Positions 24,877-33,342 of a DNA stretch of 64,000 bases are shown one piece after another. Where the stretch lies: contig NZ_CP084004.1 in the NCBI RefSeq assembly GCF_020181355.1, positions 1,550,001 to 1,614,000 on the forward strand, read 5' to 3'. The notes below the pieces were generated by a model, which was given only the letters and a program-made list of their open reading frames with translations, was not told the origin of the DNA and did not search any database. This DNA comes from Collinsella aerofaciens (GTDB lineage Bacteria; Actinomycetota; Coriobacteriia; Coriobacteriales; Coriobacteriaceae). A program made the position numbers and the translations under genes. Each line of letters begins with the position of its first letter. Within the stretch, counting starts at the first letter, position 1.

Positions 24877-25001
24877 GGTTGCCCGGTGGGGCTTGGTTGT
24901 GTTTGTCGCGAGTTCCGCACGAGCCGAAGAGCACTTAATGTGCTCTTCGTGCGAGCCAGGACTGTAGAGCAGCAAACATAACCAAGCCCCACCGGGCAAC
25001 C
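24877..25001. repeat. Nested palindrome, copy 2 (inverted relative to copy 1)
   Basis: The 29-bp outer arms (24877-24905 and 24973-25001) pair with one wobble. The core contains AGTTCCGCACGAG, an inner stem GAAGAGCAC/GTGCTCTTC around TTAAT, and CAGGACTG (24957-24964). Differences from copy 1 in the inner stem are compensated on both arms. The element abuts the stop codon of the P1-family peptidase gene. Confidence 0.85.
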
Positions 25002-25012
25002 GTCAGGTTAGG

Positions 25013-26014
25013 CTACTTCGCGGCGCCGGGGATGCCGTGGGAGGTTTTTGCGGTTTTGGCTCCGTTTACGATGGCGGTTTCCAGGGCCCTTACGGCGAGC
25101 ATGCCCAGCAGGTCTAGGGGAACGGCGGCGCTTGCCTGGGCGCCCAGTTTGCCGCTGGCGAGGGTGTAGATGGTGTCGCCGTCGTTGGTGGTGTGCGTGG
25201 GACGGATGGCGTGTGCGTAGGCGTCTGCGGCCATCTGGGAGACCTTGGTGGCTTGTGCCTTAGTGAGTTCCACGTTGGTGACGATGCAGCTGATGGTGGT
25301 GTTGGTGCGGTCGAGCGGCATCTGCATGGATCCGGCGGCGGCAAAGGCTGCGAGTTCCATGTCGACGATTTGGTCGCTATCGGCTGCGGCGCGCATACCG
25401 GCGACCCACTCGCCGGTGAAGGGGTCGACAACGTTGCCGCAGGCGTTGACCGAGACCACGGCGCCCACCTTGATGGGGCCGAGCGCCACGGCGGCAGCGC
25501 CAAGGCCGGCCTTCATGCAGGTAGCGGGGCCCATGAGCTTACCCACGGTAGCGCCCGTGCCGGCGCCTACGTTGCCCTGTTCGAGCTTGGTGGGGGTGTT
25601 GTCGAGTGCTTCGCGCACGGCGGCGATGCCGGCCTCAATGTCGGGGCGAACGGTGGGGTTACCAAAGGCGAGGTCGAAGATACAGCTCGAGCACACGATA
25701 GGCACCTGCGTGGGGCCGACGGGAAGGCCGATGCCGCGGCTCTCAAGCTCGCGAGCGACGCCGCTTGCAGCCTCGAGGCCAAAGGCCGATCCGCCCGAAA
25801 GGCAGACGGCGTGGACCTTGTCGACGGTGTTCTCGGGTCGCAGCAGGTCGGTCTCGCGCGAAGCGGGAGCACCGCCGCGAACGTCAACGCCGCCGGTGGC
25901 GCCCTCGGGTGCCACGATTACGGTGCAACCGGTGCCGGCCTCCTCGTCCGTATAGTTGCCATAGCAAAAGCCATCGACATCGCAGACGTCAATGGCCTCG
26001 AGCAGTGTATCCAT
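25013..26014 (-). CDS. P1 (S58) family peptidase, DmpA-like
   Basis: 333 residues. VHAVCLSGGSAFGLEAASGVARELE and the block DRTNTTISCIVTNVELTK resemble the L-aminopeptidase D-esterase family (DmpA), whose precursor self-cleaves before a nucleophilic Ser or Thr; the NTTISC segment is the likely site. These N-terminal nucleophile enzymes trim N-terminal residues from peptides or amides; the substrate here is unknown. AGGAG precedes the ATG. It stands alone between two palindromic elements and a terminator. Confidence 0.85.
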   Translation of the reverse strand: MDTLLEAIDVCDVDGFCYGNYTDEEAGTGCTVIVAPEGATGGVDVRGGAPASRETDLLRPENTVDKVHAVCLSGGSAFGLEAASGVARELESRGIGLPVGPTQVPIVCSSCIFDLAFGNPTVRPDIEAGIAAVREALDNTPTKLEQGNVGAGTGATVGKLMGPATCMKAGLGAAAVALGPIKVGAVVSVNACGNVVDPFTGEWVAGMRAAADSDQIVDMELAAFAAAGSMQMPLDRTNTTISCIVTNVELTKAQATKVSQMAADAYAHAIRPTHTTNDGDTIYTLASGKLGAQASAAVPLDLLGMLAVRALETAIVNGAKTAKTSHGIPGAAK

Positions 26015-26084
26015 GTTTAACTCCTATCGGTTTTCCGCCGCGCCTTGTGCCCGGTCGGGATCCGTACGGTACGCCAAAATTGTA

Positions 26085-26107
26085 GGCGCTGGGGGATACC
26101 CAGCGCC
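26085..26107 (-). terminator. Terminator after maf
   Basis: The GGCGCTGGG / CCCAGCGCC stem is followed on the minus strand by TACAATTTT, 9 nt beyond the maf stop codon. Confidence 0.8.
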
Positions 26108-26115
26108 AGATGCAA

Positions 26116-26697
26116 TTACGAGAGTTTTTGAATCGCGCGCGCGACGCGGGCGATGGGTAGGCCCACCACGTTATAGAAGTCGCCCGAAATATCGTGCACG
26201 AGCATGCGGCCGCCTGTGCCCTGGATGCCGTAGGCGCCTGCCTTATCCATGGGCTCACCCGAGGCAACGTAGTGCTCGATCTGCTCGTCGGTGAGCTCGT
26301 AGAATGTCACGTCGGTCATATCGACAAACGACAGGCTCTCGGCGGCATGCGGGGCGGCCGTATCGCCTGCCTTAACGATGCAGACGCCGGTTGCGACCTG
26401 GTGCGTGCGGCCCGAAAGCTCACGGAGCATGGTGCGCGCCTCGCCCTCGGTTGCCGGCTTGCCCAAAATCTTGCCGTCGAAGGTGACGATGGTGTCGGCC
26501 GCGACCGTCAGCTCATTGGGCTCGGCATACTCGGCAGCAACGGCAGCCGCCTTGGCGCGTGCCAAGCGCTCGACAAGCGTGAGCGGGGCCTCGCCATCAA
26601 AGGGCGTTTCGTCGATATCCGCGGGAATCACGCGAATGTTGTAGCCTGCCTCGCGCATCAGCTCTATGCGGCGCGGTGATTGCGAAGCCAAAATCAT
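26116..26697 (-). CDS. maf: Maf-type nucleoside triphosphate pyrophosphatase
   Basis: 193 residues. The N-terminal LASQSPRRIELMREAG is the Maf signature. Further motifs are VAADTIVTFDGKILGKP and GAYGIQGTGGRMLVHDISGDFYNVVGLPI. These enzymes hydrolyse non-canonical or dTTP/UTP nucleotides to monophosphates, a house-cleaning function once linked to septum inhibition. The start overlaps the stop of the DJ-1/PfpI gene (ATGA), so they are translated together. Confidence 0.92.
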   Translation of the reverse strand: MILASQSPRRIELMREAGYNIRVIPADIDETPFDGEAPLTLVERLARAKAAAVAAEYAEPNELTVAADTIVTFDGKILGKPATEGEARTMLRELSGRTHQVATGVCIVKAGDTAAPHAAESLSFVDMTDVTFYELTDEQIEHYVASGEPMDKAGAYGIQGTGGRMLVHDISGDFYNVVGLPIARVARAIQKLS

Positions 26698-27236
26698 AGT
26701 TGGATGCCCTCGGCGACCTTCTCGACAGCCTTGTCGCCGGCGATCGTGCGCAGCAGCTCAAGCGCAAAGGGGAGCGACTGGGCCATGCCGCTGGCGGTGA
26801 TGATGTTGCCGTCTTGCGTAACCTTCTCGCCGGTATAGGCGCCCTCGGGGAAGCTTTTCTCAAAGCCAGGGAAGCACGTGGCGTGGCGCCCCTCGAGCAG
26901 GTCGAGCTCGCCCAGGATAAACGGGGCGGCGCAGATGGCGGCGACGTGCTTGGTCGCGGCGAACTCGCAGACCACGTCGCAGACGCGCTGATCGGCGCGC
27001 AGGTTGGTGGCACCGGGCAGGCCGCCGGGCAGCACGACGCAGTCGTACTCGTCAAAGTTGATCTCATCAAAGAGCGCATCGCAGGTCACGGGGATCTGCA
27101 GCGAGCTTACGACCTCGCGCGTGGGCATAATCGAGACGAGCGTGGCGCGCACGCCGCCGCGACGCATGACATCGACCATGGTCAGGCATTCAATCGTTTC
27201 AAAGCCATCGGCGGCAAGAACGGCAACGCTGGGCAT
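26694..27236 (-). CDS. DJ-1/PfpI family protein
   Basis: 180 residues. SVAVLAADGFETIECLTMVDV starts a flavodoxin-like fold. DCVVLPGGLPGATNLR and AAICAAPFILGE carry the conserved nucleophilic Cys at the elbow. This resembles the YajL/ThiJ branch (oxidative or glyoxal damage response, chaperone-like); exact chemistry is unproven. ATG 27236 follows AAAGGAA by 6 nt; in-frame ATG codons further upstream are less well placed. It is coupled to maf by a 4-nt overlap. Confidence 0.88.
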   Translation of the reverse strand: MPSVAVLAADGFETIECLTMVDVMRRGGVRATLVSIMPTREVVSSLQIPVTCDALFDEINFDEYDCVVLPGGLPGATNLRADQRVCDVVCEFAATKHVAAICAAPFILGELDLLEGRHATCFPGFEKSFPEGAYTGEKVTQDGNIITASGMAQSLPFALELLRTIAGDKAVEKVAEGIQL

Positions 27237-27325
27237 AAGGGTTCCTTTCATAGGGCGGCATACAATTAGCCGTCTTATACCCCGAAGACCCCCGCTTGCC
27301 ACGCTCGATTTCCCAATGTTTAAAA

Positions 27326-27379
27326 GGGACGGGGATTAAATAATCATTCGGTACAAATTGATCATTTAATCCCCGTCCC
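27326..27379. repeat. GGGACG-type palindrome
   Basis: Arms 27326-27345 and 27360-27379 pair at 19 of 20 positions with a 14-nt loop; ends are GGGACGGGG and CCCCGTCCC. It lies just beyond the stop codon of the RNA methyltransferase gene, so it may terminate transcription as well. Confidence 0.8.
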
Positions 27380-27393
27380 AGAAAAATCATCAG

Positions 27394-28707
27394 CTAGTTG
27401 CGCCTAAGGTGGACGACGGTCTCGCAGTGGAAGGTTTGTGGGAACAGATCGACTGGCGTGATCTTTACGGGGGAGAAGGTGCCTTCTTCGACAAAGCGTT
27501 TGAGATCGCGCGCCAGGGTGGCCGGGTCGCAGCTCACATAGGCGACATCGCGAGCGCTTGTGCTGGCGATGAGGTCGATGGCCTCAGGTGCTAGGCCTGC
27601 ACGCGGCGGGTCGACTACTAGGACATCGGCGTCCTGGTCGGGGAACTCGCGCACCGCGTCTCCGCCAATGACGTCGACGTTATCAAGCTTGTTGATTTCC
27701 AGGTTACGGCGTAGATCGCGCACGGCGGGGCCGTAGGCCTCGACGGCAGCGACAAAGTCGCAGCGGCGGGCGAGCGGCAGGGTAAAGGTGCCGGCACCGC
27801 AGTACAGGTCCACGGCAAGCTCGTCTTCCTGCGGATCGAGCGCCTCCATAACGAGCTCGATCAAAATCTCGGCGCCCTTGGTGTTGACTTGGAAAAACGA
27901 TGGGGCGGACAGGCGCATCTGGCCGTCAGCGATGTTCTCGGTCCACGAGCCCTCACCGGCGAGCATCTCCACCTTAGAGACACGGCGGGCCTTCTTTTCG
28001 CCCTTGCTCATCACGCGCACGATGCTCGTGGGATGAGCGGCGTCCGCCAGCACGCGGGAGACCTGCGAGCGCGGAAAAGAGCCTGTCGGCGTCCAGAGTG
28101 CGACCTCGAGTGCCTTGGTGCGGCGCGATGCGCGAATGCCCACGCGTTCGAGCCCCAAGTCATGGCTGCCGCTTAGATAGTTAAGTGCGCCGACGACCGA
28201 TTTGAGTGCCTTCGGGAAGCGCTTATCGAACAGCGGACACATATCGACGGTCACGATTTTGCTGGGGTCGACACCGTGCATGCCAAGGCGCACGCGACCG
28301 TTGACGACGGTCGGTTCGAGCTCGATTTTATTGCGGTAGCCCCAGTCGTCCTTGGTGTGGCAGATGGGCTGTACCAACTCATCGACCTGCTCAGGAGCGA
28401 ACTTGCCGATGCGCTCGAGCGTGGAGCGCAGGTTTTGCTCCTTGGCGGCGAGCTGTGCCGTGCGTGAGAGATTGCCCCACGAGCAGCCGCCGCAGATGCC
28501 CACGAAGGGGCAGGGAGGCTGAATGCGATCGGGGCTTGGCTCCAGAATCTCGGTGGTGCGGGCGCGCATGAACGACTTGCCGTCCTGTACGACCTCGGCC
28601 TCGACGATGTCGCCTGCCACGGCACCCTGCACAAAGACGGCCTTGCCGTTGTCGGCGTGCGCCAGCCCGTCGGCGCCGTAGGTCATCGATTCTATAGTGA
28701 GCTTCAT
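27394..28707 (-). CDS. 23S rRNA (uracil-C5) methyltransferase, RlmD/RlmCD family
   Basis: 437 residues. The N-terminal TRAM-like domain (about 1-55) is followed by a cysteine cluster CPFVGICGGCSWG, typical of the iron-sulfur-containing members. The SAM domain shows DLYCGAGTFTLPLA, the catalytic strings DPPRAGLAPEAID and YVSCDPATLARDL (nucleophilic Cys). It methylates a uridine of 23S rRNA or tRNA; the precise position is not predictable. ATG 28707 is chosen with AGGCAGGA upstream. Confidence 0.9.
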   Translation of the reverse strand: MKLTIESMTYGADGLAHADNGKAVFVQGAVAGDIVEAEVVQDGKSFMRARTTEILEPSPDRIQPPCPFVGICGGCSWGNLSRTAQLAAKEQNLRSTLERIGKFAPEQVDELVQPICHTKDDWGYRNKIELEPTVVNGRVRLGMHGVDPSKIVTVDMCPLFDKRFPKALKSVVGALNYLSGSHDLGLERVGIRASRRTKALEVALWTPTGSFPRSQVSRVLADAAHPTSIVRVMSKGEKKARRVSKVEMLAGEGSWTENIADGQMRLSAPSFFQVNTKGAEILIELVMEALDPQEDELAVDLYCGAGTFTLPLARRCDFVAAVEAYGPAVRDLRRNLEINKLDNVDVIGGDAVREFPDQDADVLVVDPPRAGLAPEAIDLIASTSARDVAYVSCDPATLARDLKRFVEEGTFSPVKITPVDLFPQTFHCETVVHLRRN

Positions 28708-28755
28708 ATTCCTGCCTGTCATTCGCGTTGTTGTTCGCACCATGGTAGCAGGGAA

Positions 28756-28797
28756 AAGCGCCCCGCATCCGAGGCTTTCCTCAAATGCGGGGCGCTT
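28756..28797 (-). terminator. Terminator of the polyphosphate kinase gene
   Basis: The AAGCGCCCCGCAT / ATGCGGGGCGCTT stem has an inner GAGG/CCTC extension and lies just after the ppk stop. On the minus strand it is followed by TTTTCCC. Confidence 0.85.
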
Positions 28798-28820
28798 CTA
28801 CAAACTGCTTCTACAAACGA

Positions 28821-31394
28821 CTATTTCGTCTTGCCGGTAATGAGCGTCTTAAGACCCAGGCCGATCAGGCCCAGACCCATGCGCACGCGGCCGGGGCGAT
28901 GGCGCTCGATGGCCTTGGTCTTGCCAGCGGGCTTATCGCGACGGGCACTCGTCTCGGGTGCGGGCTTGGTGACCTGAGGCTCGGGCCGAGGTACAGGTGC
29001 AGGCTCGGGCTCAATGACGGTCGCCTGGACCTTCTGAACCTCGGGTGCGGCCGGCTGCGGCTCAGGAGCAGGGGCGGGCTTTGCCTCGGCGGCGGGCCCC
29101 GGAGTCGCGGTAGCGGGCGCGGGCGCTTTCTCCACGGCGGGCTCTGCGGCAGCCTCGGGCTCATTCACCGGGGGAGCGGCAACCGCTTTCGGTTTGGCAG
29201 CTGCCCCATGTTCAACCTCGGCCTGAATAGCCTCCTCGGCTACGCGTTCCTTCTCCTGTGCGCGCTGTTGCGCGGCGGCCTCGGCGTTGCGATAGGCACG
29301 CTCCAGCAGAGCTTCCTGCGAGTTGAAGGGTTTTTCACCCTCTGCACGCTCCACGGGGACCCAGGTGCCGTCGCTCGTGAGGCTGCGGGCCTTCACGTTG
29401 TCCCGCAGCTGCATGCCCATGTACTCGTGCACTAGGGCGCGGCAGGTGGGGTCGAGCACGGGGAAGGCGATCTCCACGCGGTGCTCGGTGTTGCGCGTCA
29501 TCATATCGGCTGAGCTCAGGTAAATCATGTCCGAGTCCACGCCGAAAGCATAGACGCGCGCGTGCTCCAAAAAGCGTCCGACGATGGAGCGGACATGCAC
29601 GTTCTCGGTCTTGCCCGGAACACCGGGCTTGAGGCACGAGATGCCGCGGATGATCATGTCTACGCGCACGCCGGCACACGATGCCTCGGCGATCTTGTCG
29701 ATAACCTCGCGGTCGGTCAGTGAGTTGAGCTTAAAGAACACGCGGGCGGGCTCGCCGGCAAGGGCGCGCTGGATCTCGCGGTCAAGCCCGCGCATGATGA
29801 GCGGTTTCAGTCCGACGGGCGCCACACCCAGGAAGCGGTAGTCGCCGCGCAGGTTGCCCAGCGACAGATTGCGGAAGAACAGGTTGGCGTCTTCACCGAT
29901 GCCGGGATGGGCTGTCATGAGCATAAAGTCGCTGTAGAGTTTGGCCGTCTTCTCGTTAAAGTTGCCGGTGCCCAAAAGCGTGAGGCGGGTGAGCGCCATG
30001 CCCTCGCGATAGGTGAGCTGGCAGATCTTGGAGTGGCACTTAAAGCCTTCGGAGCCGTAGATGACGGTGCAGCCTGCCTCTTCCAGACGCTCGGCCCACT
30101 CGATGTTGTTCTGCTCGTCAAAGCGGGCGCGGAGCTCCATGAGCACCGTGACCTCTTTGCCGTTCTCGGCAGCATCGATCAGCGACTCGCACAGGCGGCT
30201 CTGCTTGGCCACGCGGTAGAGCGTGATGCGCAGCGAGATGCACTCGGGGTCGTAGGCGGCCTCGTGCACCAGATCCAGGAAGGGGTTCATGGCCTCGTAG
30301 GGATAAAAGAGCAGCTTGTCGTGCTGCAGCACCTGCTCGCGGATGGAGCGGGTCATGTCGATGGTGGGATTGGGCTGCGGCCTAAACGGCGTAAAGAGCA
30401 GCTCGTTGCGCAGGTGCTCGGGAATCTTGCCCTCAATGCCAAAGACGTAGCCCAGGTCGAGCGGGATATCGCAGGTAAAGACAGAGCGGCGCGAAAGCTC
30501 GAGCGCCTTGCGGATGGTCTTGAGCGTTGCCTTCTCGAGCGACCCCGAGACCGCGAGCACTACCGGCTGCAGACGCAGGCGCTTCTTGAGGATGCGCTTC
30601 ATGTGCTGGCGGTAGTCCTCTTCCTCTTCGACGCCCTCGCCGTCCGGATCGATGTCGGCGTTGCGGGTGACGCGGATCAGCGCACGATCCAGCGGCTTAT
30701 AGGAGCCAAAGCAGCTGTCCAGGCAGGCGAGGATGACGTCCTCGAGCAAGATGTAGGAGTAGGTGCCGGTGGGCGAGGGGATCTCGACCACGCGGTTCAT
30801 CGAGGCGGGAATCTCGATAAGGCCCAGCAGGCTCTCCTCGTCGGTGGCGCCGTCCAGACCACAGGCCAGATAGAGCGCGCCATTGCGTAGGTTGGGGAAG
30901 GGGTGGCGAGGATCGATGACCAGCGGCGAGATGACCGGCGACACGTAGGCCTGGAAGTAGCGGGTTACAAAGGTGCGCTCCTCGGGCGTAAGCGAATCGA
31001 TGCGGGCGCGGTGAACGCCCAAGGTGTCGAGCTTGCCCTCGATGCTCTTAAAGATGGACTCCCAACGGGTAAGGAGCCCGGGCATTTCGGCCATGACAGC
31101 ATCGACCTGTTCGGAGGCGGTCATATTGCTCTTGTTGTCGACAGGTTGCTTTTTGAGCTCTGCCAGATCGGACAGGCCGCCCACGCGCACCATGAGAAAC
31201 TCGTCGAGGTTAGACTCGAAAATCGACACGAACTTTAGACGCTCGAACAGCGGAACGGTCTCGTCGAAGGCTTCGTCAAGCACACGGTTGTCAAAGCGCA
31301 GCCAGCTAAGCTCTCGGTTTTGTGTATATGAAAAATCACGCGGCGGCTTGCGCAGCTTTGCGGCGGCTTGCTTCTTTTCGATTTTGCTCGGCAT
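28821..31394 (-). CDS. ppk: Polyphosphate kinase 1 with a long Pro/Ala-rich tail
   Basis: About 857 residues. Residues 20-690 match PPK1: NRELSWLRFDNRVLDEA, FESNLDEFLMVRV, HGSEG-type YGSEGFKCHSKICQ with the autophosphorylated His, and STADMM-like YLSSADMMTRNTEHRVE. It builds polyphosphate from ATP. The last 150 residues are unusual: an Ala/Glu helix, then a Pro/Ala/Glu-rich repeat region, ending in a basic segment RRDKPAGKTK and GLGLIGLGLKTLITGKTK. The start is uncertain between ATG 31394 and 31400. It may serve phosphate storage. Confidence 0.92.
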   Translation of the reverse strand: MPSKIEKKQAAAKLRKPPRDFSYTQNRELSWLRFDNRVLDEAFDETVPLFERLKFVSIFESNLDEFLMVRVGGLSDLAELKKQPVDNKSNMTASEQVDAVMAEMPGLLTRWESIFKSIEGKLDTLGVHRARIDSLTPEERTFVTRYFQAYVSPVISPLVIDPRHPFPNLRNGALYLACGLDGATDEESLLGLIEIPASMNRVVEIPSPTGTYSYILLEDVILACLDSCFGSYKPLDRALIRVTRNADIDPDGEGVEEEEDYRQHMKRILKKRLRLQPVVLAVSGSLEKATLKTIRKALELSRRSVFTCDIPLDLGYVFGIEGKIPEHLRNELLFTPFRPQPNPTIDMTRSIREQVLQHDKLLFYPYEAMNPFLDLVHEAAYDPECISLRITLYRVAKQSRLCESLIDAAENGKEVTVLMELRARFDEQNNIEWAERLEEAGCTVIYGSEGFKCHSKICQLTYREGMALTRLTLLGTGNFNEKTAKLYSDFMLMTAHPGIGEDANLFFRNLSLGNLRGDYRFLGVAPVGLKPLIMRGLDREIQRALAGEPARVFFKLNSLTDREVIDKIAEASCAGVRVDMIIRGISCLKPGVPGKTENVHVRSIVGRFLEHARVYAFGVDSDMIYLSSADMMTRNTEHRVEIAFPVLDPTCRALVHEYMGMQLRDNVKARSLTSDGTWVPVERAEGEKPFNSQEALLERAYRNAEAAAQQRAQEKERVAEEAIQAEVEHGAAAKPKAVAAPPVNEPEAAAEPAVEKAPAPATATPGPAAEAKPAPAPEPQPAAPEVQKVQATVIEPEPAPVPRPEPQVTKPAPETSARRDKPAGKTKAIERHRPGRVRMGLGLIGLGLKTLITGKTK

Positions 31395-31400
31395 ATGCAT

Positions 31401-31951
31401 CTGTCCGTTCAGTCCCCACAGGGGACGGTAGCCTAACACTATTCACTATTGTCTCAATTTAGTCGACCTGTGGCACGGACGTATCGCGTGAACGGTATCT
31501 TTACCTACTTCTTACGCTGCCAAGGCATGCAACTAACTGCCCAACTCGTTTAGAAACAATCTATATCCATACTCAATTGGTGAGGATGTATGAATAAGAA
31601 TGATTGCGAGCTGAATATAATCGAATCCAAATTGAATCATGAACAAACGACATATATATGCAGAAAACCGTTTTAGCTATGCAATTCCTAAACATGAAAA
31701 TATTTGTGCAATCTAGCTTAATTCCTTAGAAAAAAGAACATTTACCTTTGAAAACCTGCTTTAGAGAACCGAAGTGCATCATGGGGGAATCATATGAGAT
31801 ATACCGTTCATCGCACTTTGCTGACCGTTCGGGGGCGAGGTGGAATTGCAGGTGGTTTTTGGATATAACTAGAGCTGTCAGCAAGCAGCGTCCCATACGG
31901 AGGGGCGCTGATACATTCGGCCAGTAAGGCCCGAAAGAAAGGTAGGAGGCC
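31401..31951 (+). promoter_or_regulatory. 550-bp control region of arcA copy 1
   Basis: An AT-rich stretch without a plausible gene. It holds GTGAACGGTATC (31488-31499), several TGAATA-type ArgR-like half sites around 31588-31640, two ACCGTTC boxes (31803-31810, 31824-31831), a candidate -10 TATAAC (31864-31869), and a small GGCC/GGCC hairpin just before the GGTAGGAGG Shine-Dalgarno. The region -149 to the start is alignable with that of arcA copy 2. Confidence 0.6.
31803..31831 (+). promoter_or_regulatory. Paired ACCGTTC boxes, arcA copy 1
   Basis: ACCGTTCA (31803) and ACCGTTCG (31824) stand 21 bp apart, two helical turns, 149 and 128 nt before the ATG. The same pair occurs at identical distances upstream of arcA copy 2. 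This looks like an activator site just upstream of the promoter. Confidence 0.55.
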
Positions 31952-33193
31952 ATGACGAAAGGTCTGCACGTGCCTTCCGAGATCGGCAAGCTCAGGAAGG
32001 TCTGCCTGCACCGTCCCGGCGACGAGCTCCTCAACCTGCCGCCCGACGAGCTCGAGCGACTCCTGTTCGACGACGTCCCGTTCCTGGAGGTCGCGCAGCA
32101 GGAGCACGACACCTTCGCCCAGATCCTGAGGGACCAGGGCGTGGAGGTCCTCTACCTCGAGAACCTCGTCGCCGAGGTGTTCGACCAGGTCCCCGGCGCC
32201 CGCGCCGAGTTCACCGACCAGTACATCGCCGAGGCCGGCATCCGCGGCCAGCACATGCCGCAGATCGTCCGCGAGAAGCTGGACTCCATCGAGGACAACC
32301 TCGAGTTCGTCAAGAAGACCATGGCCGGCATGACCAAGTCCGAGATCGACATGCCCCTCACGGCGTCCACGACCCTCGACTCCCTGGTCAACTCCGAGTC
32401 CGAGTCCGACCTGATCATCGACCCGATGCCCAACCTCTACTTCACCCGCGACCCGTTCGCGGTCATCGGCGAGGGCGTCAACCTCAACCGCATGTACTCG
32501 GTCACCCGCAACCGCGAGACCCTGTACGGCAAGTACATCTTCAAGTACCACCCCGACTACAAGGACGTCTCGCTGTACTTCCGCCGCGACTGCCAGTTCC
32601 ACACCGAGGGCGGCGACGTGCTGAACATCAACGAGAAGACCCTCGCCGTCGGCATCTCCCAGCGCACCCAGGCCGCCGCGATCGACGTCATGGCCCAGAA
32701 CATCTTCTGGAACTCCGACTCCAAGGTCGAGCGCATCCTGGCCTTCGACATCCCGGTCTCGCGCGCCTTCATGCACCTCGACACGGTCTTCACCCAGATC
32801 GACGTCGATAAGTTCACGATCCACCCCGCCATCATGGGCACCCTGCGCGTCTACGAGCTGACCGCCGGCAAGAACCCGGGCGACGTGAACATCCGCCTGA
32901 TCGAGGACACCCTCGAGCACGTCCTGGAGGACGCCACCGGCGTCGACCAGGTCAAGCTGATCCCCTGCGGCGGCGGCGACCCGATCGCGGCCTCCCGCGA
33001 GCAGTGGAACGACGGCTCCAACACCCTGTGCGTCGAGCCCGGCAAGATCTGCGTCTACGCCCGCAACACCGTCACCAACGACGTGCTGTACAAGGAGGGC
33101 CTGGACCTTCTCGTCGTGCCCTCCGCCGAGCTCTCCCGCGGCCGCGGCGGCCCGCGCTGCATGAGCATGCCCTTCTGGCGCGAGGACCTCTAA
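31952..33193 (+). CDS. arcA: Arginine deiminase, copy 1
   Basis: 413 residues. Motifs include MPNLYFTRDPF, HTEGGDVLNI (Glu-Gly-Gly-Asp), HLDTVFTQID and the catalytic Cys in GRGGPRCMSMPF. It hydrolyses arginine to citrulline and ammonia, the first step of the ATP-yielding ADI pathway. Nearly every codon ends in C or G, suggesting high expression. The coding sequence appears identical to the second copy at 35041, although the flanks differ. GGTAGGAGG precedes the ATG; a hairpin follows the gene. Confidence 0.95.
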   Translation: MTKGLHVPSEIGKLRKVCLHRPGDELLNLPPDELERLLFDDVPFLEVAQQEHDTFAQILRDQGVEVLYLENLVAEVFDQVPGARAEFTDQYIAEAGIRGQHMPQIVREKLDSIEDNLEFVKKTMAGMTKSEIDMPLTASTTLDSLVNSESESDLIIDPMPNLYFTRDPFAVIGEGVNLNRMYSVTRNRETLYGKYIFKYHPDYKDVSLYFRRDCQFHTEGGDVLNINEKTLAVGISQRTQAAAIDVMAQNIFWNSDSKVERILAFDIPVSRAFMHLDTVFTQIDVDKFTIHPAIMGTLRVYELTAGKNPGDVNIRLIEDTLEHVLEDATGVDQVKLIPCGGGDPIAASREQWNDGSNTLCVEPGKICVYARNTVTNDVLYKEGLDLLVVPSAELSRGRGGPRCMSMPFWREDL

Positions 33194-33253
33194 GGTCTTT
33201 CAGGACCCGTACAGGTCATAATACATACATCTAGCTGCAATTAGATGTCTCCC

Positions 33254-33287
33254 ATTGGGGCGGTGCGGGTTTTCGCACCGCCCCAAT
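33254..33287. terminator. Terminator after arcA copy 1
   Basis: The perfect 14-bp stem ATTGGGGCGGTGCG / CGCACCGCCCCAAT has a six-base loop, then CTTG. It lies between arcA and the aminotransferase. Confidence 0.75.
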
Positions 33288-33342
33288 CTTGTATGAGGGA
33301 CGTCAACACGATTGGATGACTGCTTTTGTAAGGAGCTTGGCC

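Noticed and set aside
24674-25001. CRISPR array or insertion sequence
   Set aside because: There are only two elements, in inverted orientation, with no regular spacers, no transposase frame and no target-site duplication visible.
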